A DNA stretch of 64,000 nucleotides from Methanothrix thermoacetophila PT (lineage in GTDB: Archaea > Halobacteriota > Methanosarcinia > Methanotrichales > Methanotrichaceae): NCBI RefSeq assembly GCF_000014945.1, contig NC_008553.1, positions 1,302,001 through 1,366,000 of the forward strand. Reading direction: 5' to 3'. Position 1 is the stretch's first letter; each line of letters starts with the position of its first letter. Of this stretch, positions 34,076 to 42,954 are shown one piece after another. The position numbers and the translations under genes were made by a program. The notes under the pieces are model-generated. The model was not told the origin of the DNA and made no database searches. It saw only the letters and a list, made by a program, of their open reading frames with translations.

Positions 34076-35134
34076 ATGGAGCTTCGTCTGATCGAGGTTG
34101 TCCTTCCTGAAAGAGATCTCGGGGATTTGGAGAAGCTGCTCGAAGGTAGGGGTGAGGTTCTCGATGTCACGCTGCTGCGATCCCTCGGCCCCTACAGGTA
34201 CCCTGTTCTGGGCGTCTGGAAAGAGCGCTTCTCCACGGAAGAGATAATCGTGAGAATACTCACATCCGCTGAGAAGACCGAGGGTCTGACCGACTTAATA
34301 TCAGAGAAATTTGCAAATGTGGATGGATTCAGGATAAACATCATCCCCGTTGCAGCCACGATACCGAACATCCCGGAAAATGCAGAGCCCATTCAACCAG
34401 AGGTATCTCCAGAGGAGCACAAGAGACCCAAAGAGAGGATCAGCCGGGAAGAGCTCTACTCGTCCATAGAGACCGCAGCGAAGCTGACGAAGGTTTACAT
34501 CGCCATGATAGTCCTCTCGTCCATCATAGCCGCAGCCGGCCTGCTCAGCAACAATGTTGTGGTTATAATTGGCGCGATGGTTGTGGCGCCACTTATGGGC
34601 CCAAATGTCGCCCTGGCGCTTGCCACCACACTCGGCGATCTAACGCTGGCAAGAAACGCACTCAAGACAAACCTCGTGGGAATATCGCTTGCCGTAATCC
34701 TGTCAGTTGCTCTTGGACTTATTCTACCTGTTGATCCATCGATGCCTGAGATCAGCTCCAGAACCAGCGTCGGGTTTGCAGAGGTCATTGTAGCGTTCGC
34801 CTCAGGCTGTGCAGGCGTCCTGGCGTTCACCACTGCAGCGCCGGCCGTGATCATCGGCGTGGCCGTCGCGGTCTCACTCCTGCCGCCGCTTGTCGCTTTT
34901 GGCCTGCTCCTAGGTGCGGGGTATGTATCATATGCAACCGGCGCGCTTCTTCTCTTTCTTGTTAACCTCATATCCGTCAACCTTGCCGGTGTTGCAACAT
35001 TTATAGCGCAAGGGATCTTCCCGAGGAACTGGTGGGAGGCGGATAGAGCCAAAAGTGCAACGTTTGTCGCGTTGATGCTCTGGGCGCTGCTTCTCGCAGC
35101 CCTGCTCTCGTTTATATTGGCTTCCCGGATCTGA
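34076..35134 (+). CDS. DUF389 integral membrane protein
   Basis: 352 residues from the ATG at 34076 (GGGAG about 11 bases upstream); an in-frame TTG at 34058 is less likely. N-terminal ~95 residues form a soluble ferredoxin-like domain (MELRLIEVVLPERDLGDLEKL). The membrane domain follows with about six to seven helices, including the family hallmark VVIIGAMVVAPLMGPNVALALA near residue 165 and VIIGVAVAVSLLPPLVAFGLLLG. The family (TIGR00341/DUF389) is widespread; its transport role is unproven. Monocistronic. Confidence 0.88.
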   Translation: MELRLIEVVLPERDLGDLEKLLEGRGEVLDVTLLRSLGPYRYPVLGVWKERFSTEEIIVRILTSAEKTEGLTDLISEKFANVDGFRINIIPVAATIPNIPENAEPIQPEVSPEEHKRPKERISREELYSSIETAAKLTKVYIAMIVLSSIIAAAGLLSNNVVVIIGAMVVAPLMGPNVALALATTLGDLTLARNALKTNLVGISLAVILSVALGLILPVDPSMPEISSRTSVGFAEVIVAFASGCAGVLAFTTAAPAVIIGVAVAVSLLPPLVAFGLLLGAGYVSYATGALLLFLVNLISVNLAGVATFIAQGIFPRNWWEADRAKSATFVALMLWALLLAALLSFILASRI

Positions 35135-35372
35135 GCAAGGACTGCCTGCCGGGAGTGGTGGAGCCGGGTTGTGATCCCCGATCACTGAAGAGTTGAGCCG
35201 AATCTGCAGAGCCCTGAAACTGGTTCTCCCATTTGGGATGGGTGTAAGTGGCATTAAGTTAAGATAACAGAATCGTTCGTCTCGAACGGCCGTCTCTGGA
35301 TAAGAGGTTGAATCATACGTGCCTTACAGCTTATTTGTCAGAAGCGCTCACCCTCAGAAAAAGTCCTCTCGG

Positions 35373-35458
35373 CCGGACGTTTCCAGATAAGAGCCGGACG
35401 TCAGAAACATAAACTCCCCCGTTCTTGAAGCGCTTTTGGTCTTATTAGGACAGGTTCC
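35373..35458. repeat. Family A element, diverged
   Basis: CCGGACGTTTCCAGATAAG at the left and CTTATTAGGACAGGTTCC at the right across 86 bp, with the inner AGAAACATAAAC block. The target duplication is not clear. It is followed 8 bp later by a second copy. Confidence 0.6.
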
Positions 35459-35466
35459 AGCAGATA

Positions 35467-35556
35467 GACCTGTCCGGATAAGAGCGGTGTCCAGAAATCT
35501 GGACCTTGCCGCATTCTGCATGTCATAAACACCTAATCCTTATTCAGACACGTCCC
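35467..35556. repeat. Family A inverted-repeat element
   Basis: 90 bp, ends GACCTGTCCGGATAAG and CTTATTCAGACACGTCC. Flanks AGCAGATA and GGCAGATA (35459-35466, 35557-35564) match at 7 of 8 bases. Ends 18 bp before the TATA box of glyA. Confidence 0.8.
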
Positions 35557-35572
35557 GGCAGATACTAGATAG

Positions 35573-35580
35573 ACTTATAT
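35573..35580 (+). promoter_or_regulatory. TATA box of the glyA operon
   Basis: ACTTATAT 31-38 bp before the ATG at 35611, implying a leader of only a few bases. Confidence 0.5.
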
Positions 35581-35610
35581 CTGCATAGCGTATTTGCCAT
35601 CAAAACCATA

Positions 35611-36867
35611 ATGGTGATTCGATTGAGCCTCTTAGATCATGTCGACCCGGAGATTTCAGCGGTGATACGCAAGGAGCTAGACCGGCAGAGAAACACCCTG
35701 GTTCTTGTCGCTGCGGAGAACTTCACGAGCCCTGCGGTGATGGAGGCACAGGGCTGCGTGATGACCAACAAGTACGCTGAGGGCTATCCGGGAAAGAGGT
35801 ACTATCGTGGTTGCGCATTCATGGACGAAGCCGAGAATCTCGCAAGAGACAGATGCAAGAAGCTCTTCGGAGCTGAGCATGTCAATGTACAGCCGCACAG
35901 TGGCTCGCAGGCAAACATGGCCGCGTACTTCGCCACGCTCAAGCCCGGGGACACCATAATGGGCATGAACCTCGATCATGGTGGTCACCTTTCTCACGGA
36001 TCTCCAGTCAACTTCTCGGGAAAGCTCTATCATGTGGTTCCATACGGGGTGAGCAGGAAGACTGAGATGCTGGACTACAGCGAGATTCTGGATGTCGCCA
36101 GGGAATGCAGACCACAGATGATAGTATGCGGCGCCTCCGCATATCCGAGGATCATAGATTTTAAAGCGATGCGTGAGATCGCCGATGAGGTTGGAGCGCT
36201 GCTGATGGCGGATATCGCCCACATCGCTGGTCTGGTCGCCGCTGGCGTCCATCCAAGCCCGATTCCGTATGCGGATATCGTGACGACCACAACCCACAAG
36301 ACCCTCCGCGGGCCGAGAGGCGGCGTGATAATGTGCAGGGAGGAGCTCGCCCAGGCGATAGACAGAGCTGTCTTCCCGGGAATACAGGGCGGGCCGATGA
36401 TGCACACGATAGCTGCGAAGGCCGTAGCGTTCAAGGAGGCGATGACCCCTGAATTCAGGAGATACCAAGAGCAGATCGTCAGGAACGCAGCCGCGCTCGC
36501 GGACAGGCTCATCGAGAACGGCTTTGATCTGGTCTCGGGCGGCACCGATAACCACCTCATGCTCGTCAAGCTCCTGAAGGAGGGCATAACCGGAAAGGAG
36601 GCTGATGAGACCCTAGAGAGCGCTGGCATCGCTCTGAACAAGAATATGATACCATTCGATCCGAGGACTCCGTTCGTGACGAGCGGGATCAGGATCGGCA
36701 CGCCTGCAGTCACGAGCAGAGGCATGAAGGAGAACGAGATGAGGGAGATAGCGGACCTCATAACAGAGGTCATTCGGGACATGAAAAACCCAGCCACCAT
36801 AGAGTCGGTGCGTTCCAGAGTCAGGGCTCTGTGCGAGAGGTTCCCGCTTTATCCTGAGCTGGGGTGA
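35611..36867 (+). CDS. glyA: Serine hydroxymethyltransferase
   Basis: 418 residues. PLP enzyme interconverting serine and glycine with transfer of a one-carbon unit to a pterin. The PLP lysine motif [13 protein letters not shown] is near residue 228; [22 protein letters not shown] and [14 protein letters not shown] are further family marks. First gene of a run with folD, DUF2121 and mobA, each overlapping the previous by 4 bp. A TTG twelve bases into the frame, preceded by GGTGA, could be the real start. Association with folD suggests tetrahydrofolate rather than only methanopterin as carrier. Confidence 0.95.
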   Translation: MVIRLSLLDHVDPEISAVIRKELDRQRNTLVLVAAENFTSPAVMEAQGCVMTNKYAEGYPGKRYYRGCAFMDEAENLARDRCKKLFGAEHVNVQPHSGSQANMAAYFATLKPGDTIMGMNLDHGGHLSHGSPVNFSGKLYHVVPYGVSRKTEMLDYSEILDVARECRPQMIVCGASAYPRIIDFKAMREIADEVGALLMADIAHIAGLVAAGVHPSPIPYADIVTTTTHKTLRGPRGGVIMCREELAQAIDRAVFPGIQGGPMMHTIAAKAVAFKEAMTPEFRRYQEQIVRNAAALADRLIENGFDLVSGGTDNHLMLVKLLKEGITGKEADETLESAGIALNKNMIPFDPRTPFVTSGIRIGTPAVTSRGMKENEMREIADLITEVIRDMKNPATIESVRSRVRALCERFPLYPELG

Positions 36868-37721
36868 GGTGTCTTATCTTGATAATAGATGGAAAGGCAC
36901 TTGCTTCGGATATCGAGGCCGAGGTCAGGGAGAGGGTCGAGAGACTTGGCTTCAATCCTGGACTGGCCACGATACTGGTCGGAGAGAACCCCGCATCTCA
37001 GATGTACATTAGGATCAAGCACGCTGCATGCGAGCGTGTTGGCATAAGATCCGAGAACATCGTGCTGCCAGGCGATACTGACGAGAGCACGCTCATAAAA
37101 ACGATACAGGGGCTTAACAAGAGAGGGGATGTGCATGCGATATTACTACAGTTGCCGCTGCCCGGACACCTCGACCCAAGGAAGGCGATGATGGCGATAT
37201 CCCCAGAGAAGGATGCTGACGGATTCCATCCCGAGAACATGGGCGCACTGCTCCTCGGCGCGGAGCGGCTTGTTCCGTGCACTCCCAGAGGGATAGTCTA
37301 CGCTCTCGAGCATCTGGGGGTGGATATCGAGGGCTCAGAAGCTGTTATCGTGGGACACAGCAACGTTGTAGGGAAGCCTCTCGCAGCGATGCTTCTGAAC
37401 AGAAACGCCACAGTCCAGGTCTGCCATGTTTATACAAGAAATCTCAAAGAACACACAAAAGACGCTGAGATACTCGTGGTCGCAGCAGGCGTCCCCAGGC
37501 TCATAAAGGCGGATATGGTCAGGGATGGAGCATACGTCTTCGATGTCGGCATAAACAAGGTGGATGGCAAGACTGTAGGAGATGTTGATTTCGATGCCGT
37601 CAAGGAGAAGGCAGCCGGGATAACGCCGGTGCCTGGCGGTGTTGGACCGCTCACGGTCGCGATGCTATTGAGTCAAACCGTGACAGCTGCTGAGATGTCT
37701 CTGGAGAGGCAGAGATCGTGA
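36864..37721 (+). CDS. folD: Bifunctional methylene-THF dehydrogenase/methenyl-THF cyclohydrolase
   Basis: 285 residues. Interconverts methylene-, methenyl- and formyl-tetrahydrofolate with NADP. Motifs: [17 protein letters not shown] (active-site Lys after the YIRIK Tyr), [33 protein letters not shown] and [14 protein letters not shown]. The GTG at 36864 overlaps the glyA stop; a TTG near 36878 preceded by GAGGTG is an alternative start. Folate-linked FolD is found in only some methanogens, including Methanosarcinales, and supplies formyl groups for biosynthesis. Confidence 0.95.
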
Positions 37722-38296
37722 GCCTGGTTATAGCGTTCTCCGGCAGGGAGGCTGTGATCGCAGGCGACAGGAGGAGCATAGCATTCGCCGGCGATTGCAG
37801 GTTGCTCGAGGAGGAGCTGTACTCCGGCAGGATACATGACGATGTGGAGCTGCTCCGGAGGGCGGGGGAGCTGTCTGCGACGATATACATCTCCGACGGC
37901 AGGGAGAAGGTCTGGCGTGATGGGGATGTGCTTGTGGGGGAGGTGACGGAGGTCTCAGCGTCCAGCAGCAAACGCCGAAGGGTGTACGTGACATCAGGGG
38001 CGTATCTCATCGTGGATGTGGTCGATGGAAACGCCAGGATCTCCGGAAGGGGCGGAGCCTCTCTCATCATTCTGGGAAACCGGCACACGAGAGATGCTGC
38101 TGGAAAGGCGCTACAAGGACTGGGGAAGATCAGCGCTGACGCGATCGCGAGGGTGATGGATGAAGTTAGTGCAGGAACCGCTACCATGAGCAGGGAGCAC
38201 ACGCTTTTGAAGATCACTGCGCATCATAAAGATCCTGCATCCATTCTCATGCAGACCTTTTCGAGAGACTGCGAGAGGATGGGCTGGAGGTTATGA
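37718..38296 (+). CDS. DUF2121-like conserved archaeal protein
   Basis: 192 residues beginning [21 protein letters not shown], which resembles the N-terminal strand pattern of proteasome-like (Ntn-hydrolase) folds and of the euryarchaeal DUF2121 family. The middle is charged ([24 protein letters not shown]) and the C-terminus contains [16 protein letters not shown]. No nucleophile can be assigned with confidence. It overlaps folD and mobA by 4 bp each, so it is co-translated with one-carbon and cofactor genes. Function unknown. Confidence 0.65.
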
Positions 38297-38925
38297 GGTC
38301 TGCTGTTATACTTGCCGGCGGGGAGGGCAGACGGATGGGCGCGGAGAAGGCGTCCGTCATGCTCTGCGGCAGGCCCCTCATCGAGCATGTTATTGAAAGG
38401 ATACTCGATGCGGTCGATGAGGTCGTTGTTGTTCTGAGAGACTATGAGCAGGCGAGGCGGCTAGAGGGCGCGGTTTCAGGATGCAGAGTGGCGATTGATC
38501 ACGCGTGTGGCATAGGGCCGCTCGCAGGCCTCCAGACCGGAATGAATGTTGCTCGGGGGCGCTACGCATTCGCAACAGGTTGTGATATGCCCTTTCTAAA
38601 TTCTGATATAATAGATGGCCTCTTCTCGGTCGCCGATGGTCACGACGGCGCAGTTCCTATTCTGAATGATATTCCTGAGAGGCTCCATGCGGTTTACCTC
38701 GCGAGGCAGCTGGAGGATGCATGCAGAATTGCGATCGCGAGAGGTGAGCGCAGGATATCAGCGCCGCTAGCATGGCTTGACATCAAATTCGTGGATGCCG
38801 AAATCTTCAGAGACGTGGATCCCGAGCTCCTGAGCTTCTTCAACGTCAATACTCCCGATGATCTCAGGAGCGCGGAGGACATTGTGAGAAAACGGACTGC
38901 CGAGAGGCACTCTGGTCTGCCGTGA
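38293..38925 (+). CDS. mobA: Molybdenum cofactor guanylyltransferase-like protein
   Basis: 210 residues of the MobA nucleotidyltransferase family. N-terminal LAGGEGRRMGAEKASVML binds GTP; ACGIGPLAGLQTGM and FATGCDMPFLNSDII hold further substrate and metal-binding residues (GCDMP). MobA attaches GMP to molybdopterin, relevant to formylmethanofuran and formate dehydrogenases. Last gene of the glyA-folD-DUF2121-mobA run. A 71-bp tandem array begins 4 bp after its stop codon. Confidence 0.85.
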   Translation: MRSAVILAGGEGRRMGAEKASVMLCGRPLIEHVIERILDAVDEVVVVLRDYEQARRLEGAVSGCRVAIDHACGIGPLAGLQTGMNVARGRYAFATGCDMPFLNSDIIDGLFSVADGHDGAVPILNDIPERLHAVYLARQLEDACRIAIARGERRISAPLAWLDIKFVDAEIFRDVDPELLSFFNVNTPDDLRSAEDIVRKRTAERHSGLP

Positions 38926-38929
38926 TGGA

Positions 38930-39175
38930 GATATCGGGAGAGTATTCAAATGGCAGTGCATCCGGCATCGTTGATCCTGATCTACGAGAGCTTGTTGAGA
39001 GATATCGGGAGAGTATTCAAATGGCAGTGCATCCAGCATCGTTGATCCTGATCTACGAGAGCTTGTTGAGAGATATCGGGAGAGTATTCAAATGGCAGTG
39101 CATCCAGCATCGTTGATCCTGATCTACGAGAGCTTGTTGAGAGATATCGGGAGAGTATTCAAATGGCAGTGCATC
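38930..39175. repeat. 71-bp tandem repeat, about 3.5 copies
   Basis: Units start with GATATCGGGAGAGTATTC at 38930, 39001, 39072 and 39143, exactly 71 bp apart. The fourth is cut after ~33 bp. Units are nearly identical (one G/A change, CCGGCATCG against CCAGCATCG). The period is not a multiple of three, so frames rotate and no stable protein is encoded. There are no spacers, so it is not a CRISPR array. A family A element follows at once. Confidence 0.95.
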
Positions 39176-39180
39176 TCAGG

Positions 39181-39270
39181 GGCCTGTCCGAATAAGCAAA
39201 AAGTAATTATGACAAACGAGAGCTGTAAGGCTCATAATTTTGGATCCAGCCTATTATTAGGACACGTTCC
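39181..39270. repeat. Family A element, diverged
   Basis: GGCCTGTCCGAATAAG at the left and ATTATTAGGACACGTTCC at the right. The core differs from other copies but keeps a TGGATCCAGC match. No clear target duplication. Followed within 6 bp by a TATA-like AGTATATG. Confidence 0.6.
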
Positions 39271-39466
39271 AAAAAAGTATATGTAGCTTGATATCCAAAG
39301 AAAAACTGCTAGATGCCCTGTTCCTTCAGAAAGTCACAGCTTCTGAATCAAGCGCTGAAGACGGCCGTGACTCAGAAATGCCCAAGGCAGGGCGTGCGCG
39401 AAGCTGGGATCGGATCTGTCCACATTCGCAGATTCGAATCCTGCTGCTCCCTCAGGAGGACCTCAC

Positions 39467-40618
39467 ATGAGATACGTTATTCTCCATCTGGCCGTCATGA
39501 TGGCCCTTATCGCATCTGCATCTGGGCAGATGGCAGGCACAACATCATGTTGGATGTGCCCCGTGTGCAGCACTGTTTATCCGCTCGAAGTCAGCGTGCC
39601 GGCAGGGGCTCAGTACTACCAGACAACTCTGGGAAGCATAATGATCCTCGACCCAAATAACCCGGACTGGTACTGTCCAACATGCTACTACACGCTCGGC
39701 ATGCTGACGTTCGCCGGAAACTTCGTCCTCGTTCCATGCGAGGATTATACAGAATATGAGAATGTGACCGAATACGAGGCTGAAGAGACCGGCGAGGAGT
39801 CCGGGGCTGTTCAGCCGCTCACCACATCCCAGCTGCAGGCCTCGCTTGAACAGAGCGATGCAGCTGAGACCGCCAGGAATCTCAGCGGCAGCATCCTGAT
39901 GGTCGTTGCTCCTAAAAACTACCAGGAGAGGGAGCTGAACATCCCGAAGGAGGCATTTGAGAGGAGCGGGCTGGATGTAGATGTGGCATCGAAGGGTGTC
40001 ACCACCGCCACCTCTATGAGCGGTGAGAGTGTGGCGATAGATGTCGATGTTAGAAATGCAGATCTCTCAAAGTACAGAGCTGTGGTCTTCGTTGGAGGAA
40101 TTGGAGTCGAGGAGCTCAACCTGCACAAGGACAGCGATTACGTGAACCTGGCAAAGAGCGCACATGATAAAGGAATAATCGTGGCCGCGATCTGTCTGGC
40201 TCCGAACATACTCGCGAGCGCAGGGTTGCTGGCGAACAAAAATGCGACCTGTGCAGACAGCACATATCTGGTTCAGAAGAACGTGAATTACATCGACGCG
40301 CCCGTTGTCAGAGATGGAACGATAATAACGGGCAGGGATCCTGATGCGTCGGCGGAGTTCGCGGAGACCATCGTATCAGCCCTCTTAGAGGAATTCCAGT
40401 CCATGACAGGGCAGGTCGAGGAGCAGAGCGGCGCGCTGATGCCTGTGGGCATTGCATCATCTCCAAAATACAGATGCACGGTCTGCGGCTACGAGTACGA
40501 CCCAGCGGCCGGAGATCCGAGCCAGGGGATCCAGCCAGGGACGCCATTCGGTGAGCTGCCGGCAGACTGGAAGTGCCCGCAGTGTGGCGCCGCGAAGGAT
40601 AAATTCGTGCGCGTGTGA
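39467..40618 (+). CDS. Exported DJ-1/PfpI-family protein fused to a C-terminal rubredoxin
   Basis: 383 residues with four parts. Residues 1-20 are a signal peptide ([20 protein letters not shown]). Residues ~28-75 hold a rubredoxin-like pair of cysteine clusters, CWMCPVC (C28, C31, C34) and CPTC (C70, C73). Residues ~140-315 are a DJ-1/PfpI domain with its nucleophile-elbow cysteine at C243 (AAICLAPN). Residues ~334-383 are a canonical rubredoxin (C337, C340, C370, C373; [18 protein letters not shown]). An acidic linker ([16 protein letters not shown]) joins the first two. CAGGAGGACC precedes the ATG. Likely an extracytoplasmic redox or stress protein; the reaction is unknown. Confidence 0.88.
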   Translation: MRYVILHLAVMMALIASASGQMAGTTSCWMCPVCSTVYPLEVSVPAGAQYYQTTLGSIMILDPNNPDWYCPTCYYTLGMLTFAGNFVLVPCEDYTEYENVTEYEAEETGEESGAVQPLTTSQLQASLEQSDAAETARNLSGSILMVVAPKNYQERELNIPKEAFERSGLDVDVASKGVTTATSMSGESVAIDVDVRNADLSKYRAVVFVGGIGVEELNLHKDSDYVNLAKSAHDKGIIVAAICLAPNILASAGLLANKNATCADSTYLVQKNVNYIDAPVVRDGTIITGRDPDASAEFAETIVSALLEEFQSMTGQVEEQSGALMPVGIASSPKYRCTVCGYEYDPAAGDPSQGIQPGTPFGELPADWKCPQCGAAKDKFVRV

Positions 40619-40660
40619 TGCTGCTGACTACAGGCGGATGGGCGGAAAAAAGGTCTATAT

Positions 40661-41269
40661 CTAAGACCCGAGCTGACGTTCGTTCTGCTGGATGAATCGC
40701 TCGATCTCAGAGGCTGCACGCTCTGCCACCTCTGAGATCTCCCTTTCTGCATTTATTATCACAAACCTCTCGGGCTCCCTCGAGGCTAGGATCTCGAAGT
40801 TACCGCTCACATCTCTCAGGAGCGCCTCCATCTCGAAGATCGAGGTCGCGCCGCGATTCTTACATCTCATGAGAGCTACCGACGGATCTATCCTGAAGAG
40901 GAGCGTCAGATCTGGCATCAGCGACCAGGGCCTGTGAAGCTCATATATCCACTCCATCGAGATAGTCCTTCTGAGAAGAGCGCCCTGGTAAGCGACACGC
41001 GAATCTATATACCTGTCGGATACAACAACTTCACCACTGTTGATGGACGGTAGTATGCATGAGCGAAGATGATTCGCATGATCCGCCATGAATAAAAAGA
41101 GCTGCTCGAATCCAGATGCGCGCCTGGCCATCTCTCCAAGAGGACCATCTGTAGGCTCCCTGGTGAAAACGAAATCCGGAAACCTCTTCCGGAGCATCCG
41201 CGCGACTGTCGTCTTTCCAGCGCCGTCAATCCCCTCAAGCGTGATCAGGATGCCTCTATCCGCTCGCAT
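40661..41269 (-). CDS. tmk: Thymidylate kinase
   Basis: 202 residues. Phosphorylates dTMP to dTDP with ATP. P-loop ITLEGIDGAGKTTVARML at residue ~9, the DRY-type motif VVSDRYIDSRVAYQG near residue 85, and the FTREPTDGPLG segment that contacts dTMP. The C-terminal helix EVAERAASEIERFIQ is typical. It is oriented against the DJ-1/rubredoxin gene, with 42 bp between the stops. Full length. Confidence 0.93.
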   Translation of the reverse strand: MRADRGILITLEGIDGAGKTTVARMLRKRFPDFVFTREPTDGPLGEMARRASGFEQLFLFMADHANHLRSCILPSINSGEVVVSDRYIDSRVAYQGALLRRTISMEWIYELHRPWSLMPDLTLLFRIDPSVALMRCKNRGATSIFEMEALLRDVSGNFEILASREPERFVIINAEREISEVAERAASEIERFIQQNERQLGS

Positions 41270-41425
41270 GATCTGAATGGATTTACCGATATGTTTTCTG
41301 TTTTACTCTCATCGATGCGCGGCGGATCCGACGTGAAGGATCCACGACAAAATGATCCTACTGTGCTGACGAGTCCGCCAGTCGCCCTTGTCTCTGAGAA
41401 AGAGGCGCATACAATCTCCAGACCC

Positions 41426-42289
41426 TCACTCCGGCAGCGTGGATCCCATCATGCTACCCTCAGATTGCTCTGAGCTCCCTATCAGCCCTGTACACAGGCA
41501 CTGCCCGTTGACCCACTGGCACATCGGGTTCTGCTCGCAACGCTGCTTCTCAGGATCTTCGGGGATCAGACCACGACAGTAGCACTTCCCGTTGACCCAG
41601 TTGCATTGAGGGTTGCTCTCGCAGATCTCCTTTGGAGAGGGGCCTGGTGACGGCTCCGGCGGAATCCAATGATAGATAACATCAACAACCACGCGGTTGC
41701 TGAACATGTTTCCTGAATAGAGAAGACATTCATGCCTGCCCAGAGTATCTGCGTAATACCAGATGCGGTAGAAGCCAGGATCCACATATCCGAGGTCATA
41801 CCTCCACACGAAACCCTCTGGATATATCTCGTAGATGGACACAGGCGATGCTTCCGGAACGAATAGCAGTATCTCTGACCACGTGCTAAGCGGCATCGTG
41901 GCATACCACGACCATCCACTGTGCCGCCTGATCCACATCACGGGCACGCTCTCAGGAAAGATCGCGCTGAACCTGCCCCAGGGCATGTAGCTGCCGCTGT
42001 AGTAGACATAAGATGACTGACTCGTCTCATCGAACGGCAGCAGCTCGCCCACATCAGTATCCGGCGGGGGCTGGGATGTATAAGCAGCGCTCTCCACCGC
42101 TGAAGATCCCGCAGCCTCGGGAACCGCTGGAGACGTCCCTTCTGCTCCAGAGGATTGCAAAAGAGATGTAAACTCCTGCATGCTCATATTCACAGCGCCG
42201 GATCCGAGATCCTGGTCGTAGCCGCCAAGAGCCAGCCCGCTGATGAGGATGAGACCAATCAGTACCAAGATATGTATGCGTTTAATCAC
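41426..42289 (-). CDS. Secreted protein with two cysteine-rich CxW(V)NGxCxC repeats
   Basis: Start set at GTG 42289, six bases after GGAGG; 287 residues. The signal peptide is RIHILVLIGLILISGLALGG. A Ser/Pro-rich linker leads to an aromatic beta domain (YVYYSGSYMPWGRF, MWIRRHSGWSWYATM, GFYRIWYYADTLGRHECLL) that resembles carbohydrate-binding or outer-shell proteins. At the C-terminus are two tandem EGF-like units: CESNPQCNWVNGKCYCRGLI and CEQNPMCQWVNGQCLCTGLI, four cysteines each. Probably cell-surface; binding partner unknown. Confidence 0.7.
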   Translation of the reverse strand: MIKRIHILVLIGLILISGLALGGYDQDLGSGAVNMSMQEFTSLLQSSGAEGTSPAVPEAAGSSAVESAAYTSQPPPDTDVGELLPFDETSQSSYVYYSGSYMPWGRFSAIFPESVPVMWIRRHSGWSWYATMPLSTWSEILLFVPEASPVSIYEIYPEGFVWRYDLGYVDPGFYRIWYYADTLGRHECLLYSGNMFSNRVVVDVIYHWIPPEPSPGPSPKEICESNPQCNWVNGKCYCRGLIPEDPEKQRCEQNPMCQWVNGQCLCTGLIGSSEQSEGSMMGSTLPE

Positions 42290-42347
42290 GAAGACCCTCC
42301 GATATTCAATCTTATAGCTCCAAGACAATCCAGCGTGTGCCGGACAG

Positions 42348-42821
42348 TCACGCTAAAGAGGCGTTTTCTCCAGCACACTTGCCGGGCGCATTACTCACTG
42401 GTGGGAGGGTGTTCCACATGAGCCAGTATGTGCACACAACTCTCGCCAGTTCCTTGAACTTGGTATATCCAAGCGGTTTTATGAGATAACTGTTTGCATG
42501 GTTCATGTATGCATTTCTGATATCATGCCTGTTATTCGATGTGGTCAGGATCACCACCGGTATGCTCCTCAGATCCTCTGTGCGCTTTATCTCCTTTAGG
42601 AGATCCAGTCCATCCATTCTCGGAAGCCTCAGATCAAGAAGTATGAGATCCGGCCTGGGGCTGCCATTGCTGTCCACGTACTTGCCGCGATGGAGTAGAT
42701 AATCGAGAGCCTCATCTCCGTCACTCACCCAGTAGATCTTTCCCATTTTCATCTCTTCAAAGGATCTTATAAATAGAGACGCATGATTTTCGTCGTCCTC
42801 CACAAGCAATACCGATGACAT
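42348..42821 (-). CDS. Single-domain response regulator (receiver)
   Basis: 157 residues comprising a CheY-like receiver domain. Acidic pocket D9/D10 (VLLVEDDEN), phospho-acceptor D63 (LILLDLRLPRMDG), T93 or T94 (VILTTSNN) and K115 (YLIKPLG) are all present. It resembles Rcp1-type receivers used by phytochrome and PAS-domain histidine kinases. There is no output domain, and residues 125-157 are a short low-complexity tail. No histidine kinase is adjacent, so its partner must lie elsewhere. Confidence 0.9.
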   Translation of the reverse strand: MSSVLLVEDDENHASLFIRSFEEMKMGKIYWVSDGDEALDYLLHRGKYVDSNGSPRPDLILLDLRLPRMDGLDLLKEIKRTEDLRSIPVVILTTSNNRHDIRNAYMNHANSYLIKPLGYTKFKELARVVCTYWLMWNTLPPVSNAPGKCAGENASLA

Positions 42822-42954
42822 ACCACACCCACTTCAATGCACTGTTTGTTCTATTGCACGACCTCAAGCGTCCGGTGCGCATGACCTGCCACACAAGACA
42901 ATTTATTGATGCTGTTCTGGGCCTGAAACAGCTCAGATCAAGATGCTGCTTCTG

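Noticed and set aside
38930-39175. CRISPR array
   Set aside because: The 71-bp units are directly contiguous with no variable spacers, and no cas gene is present.
39288-39470. Small gene after the TATA-like box at 39276
   Set aside because: A 60-residue frame exists but has no ribosome binding site, no conserved features and ends inside the start of the DJ-1/rubredoxin gene; more likely leader sequence.
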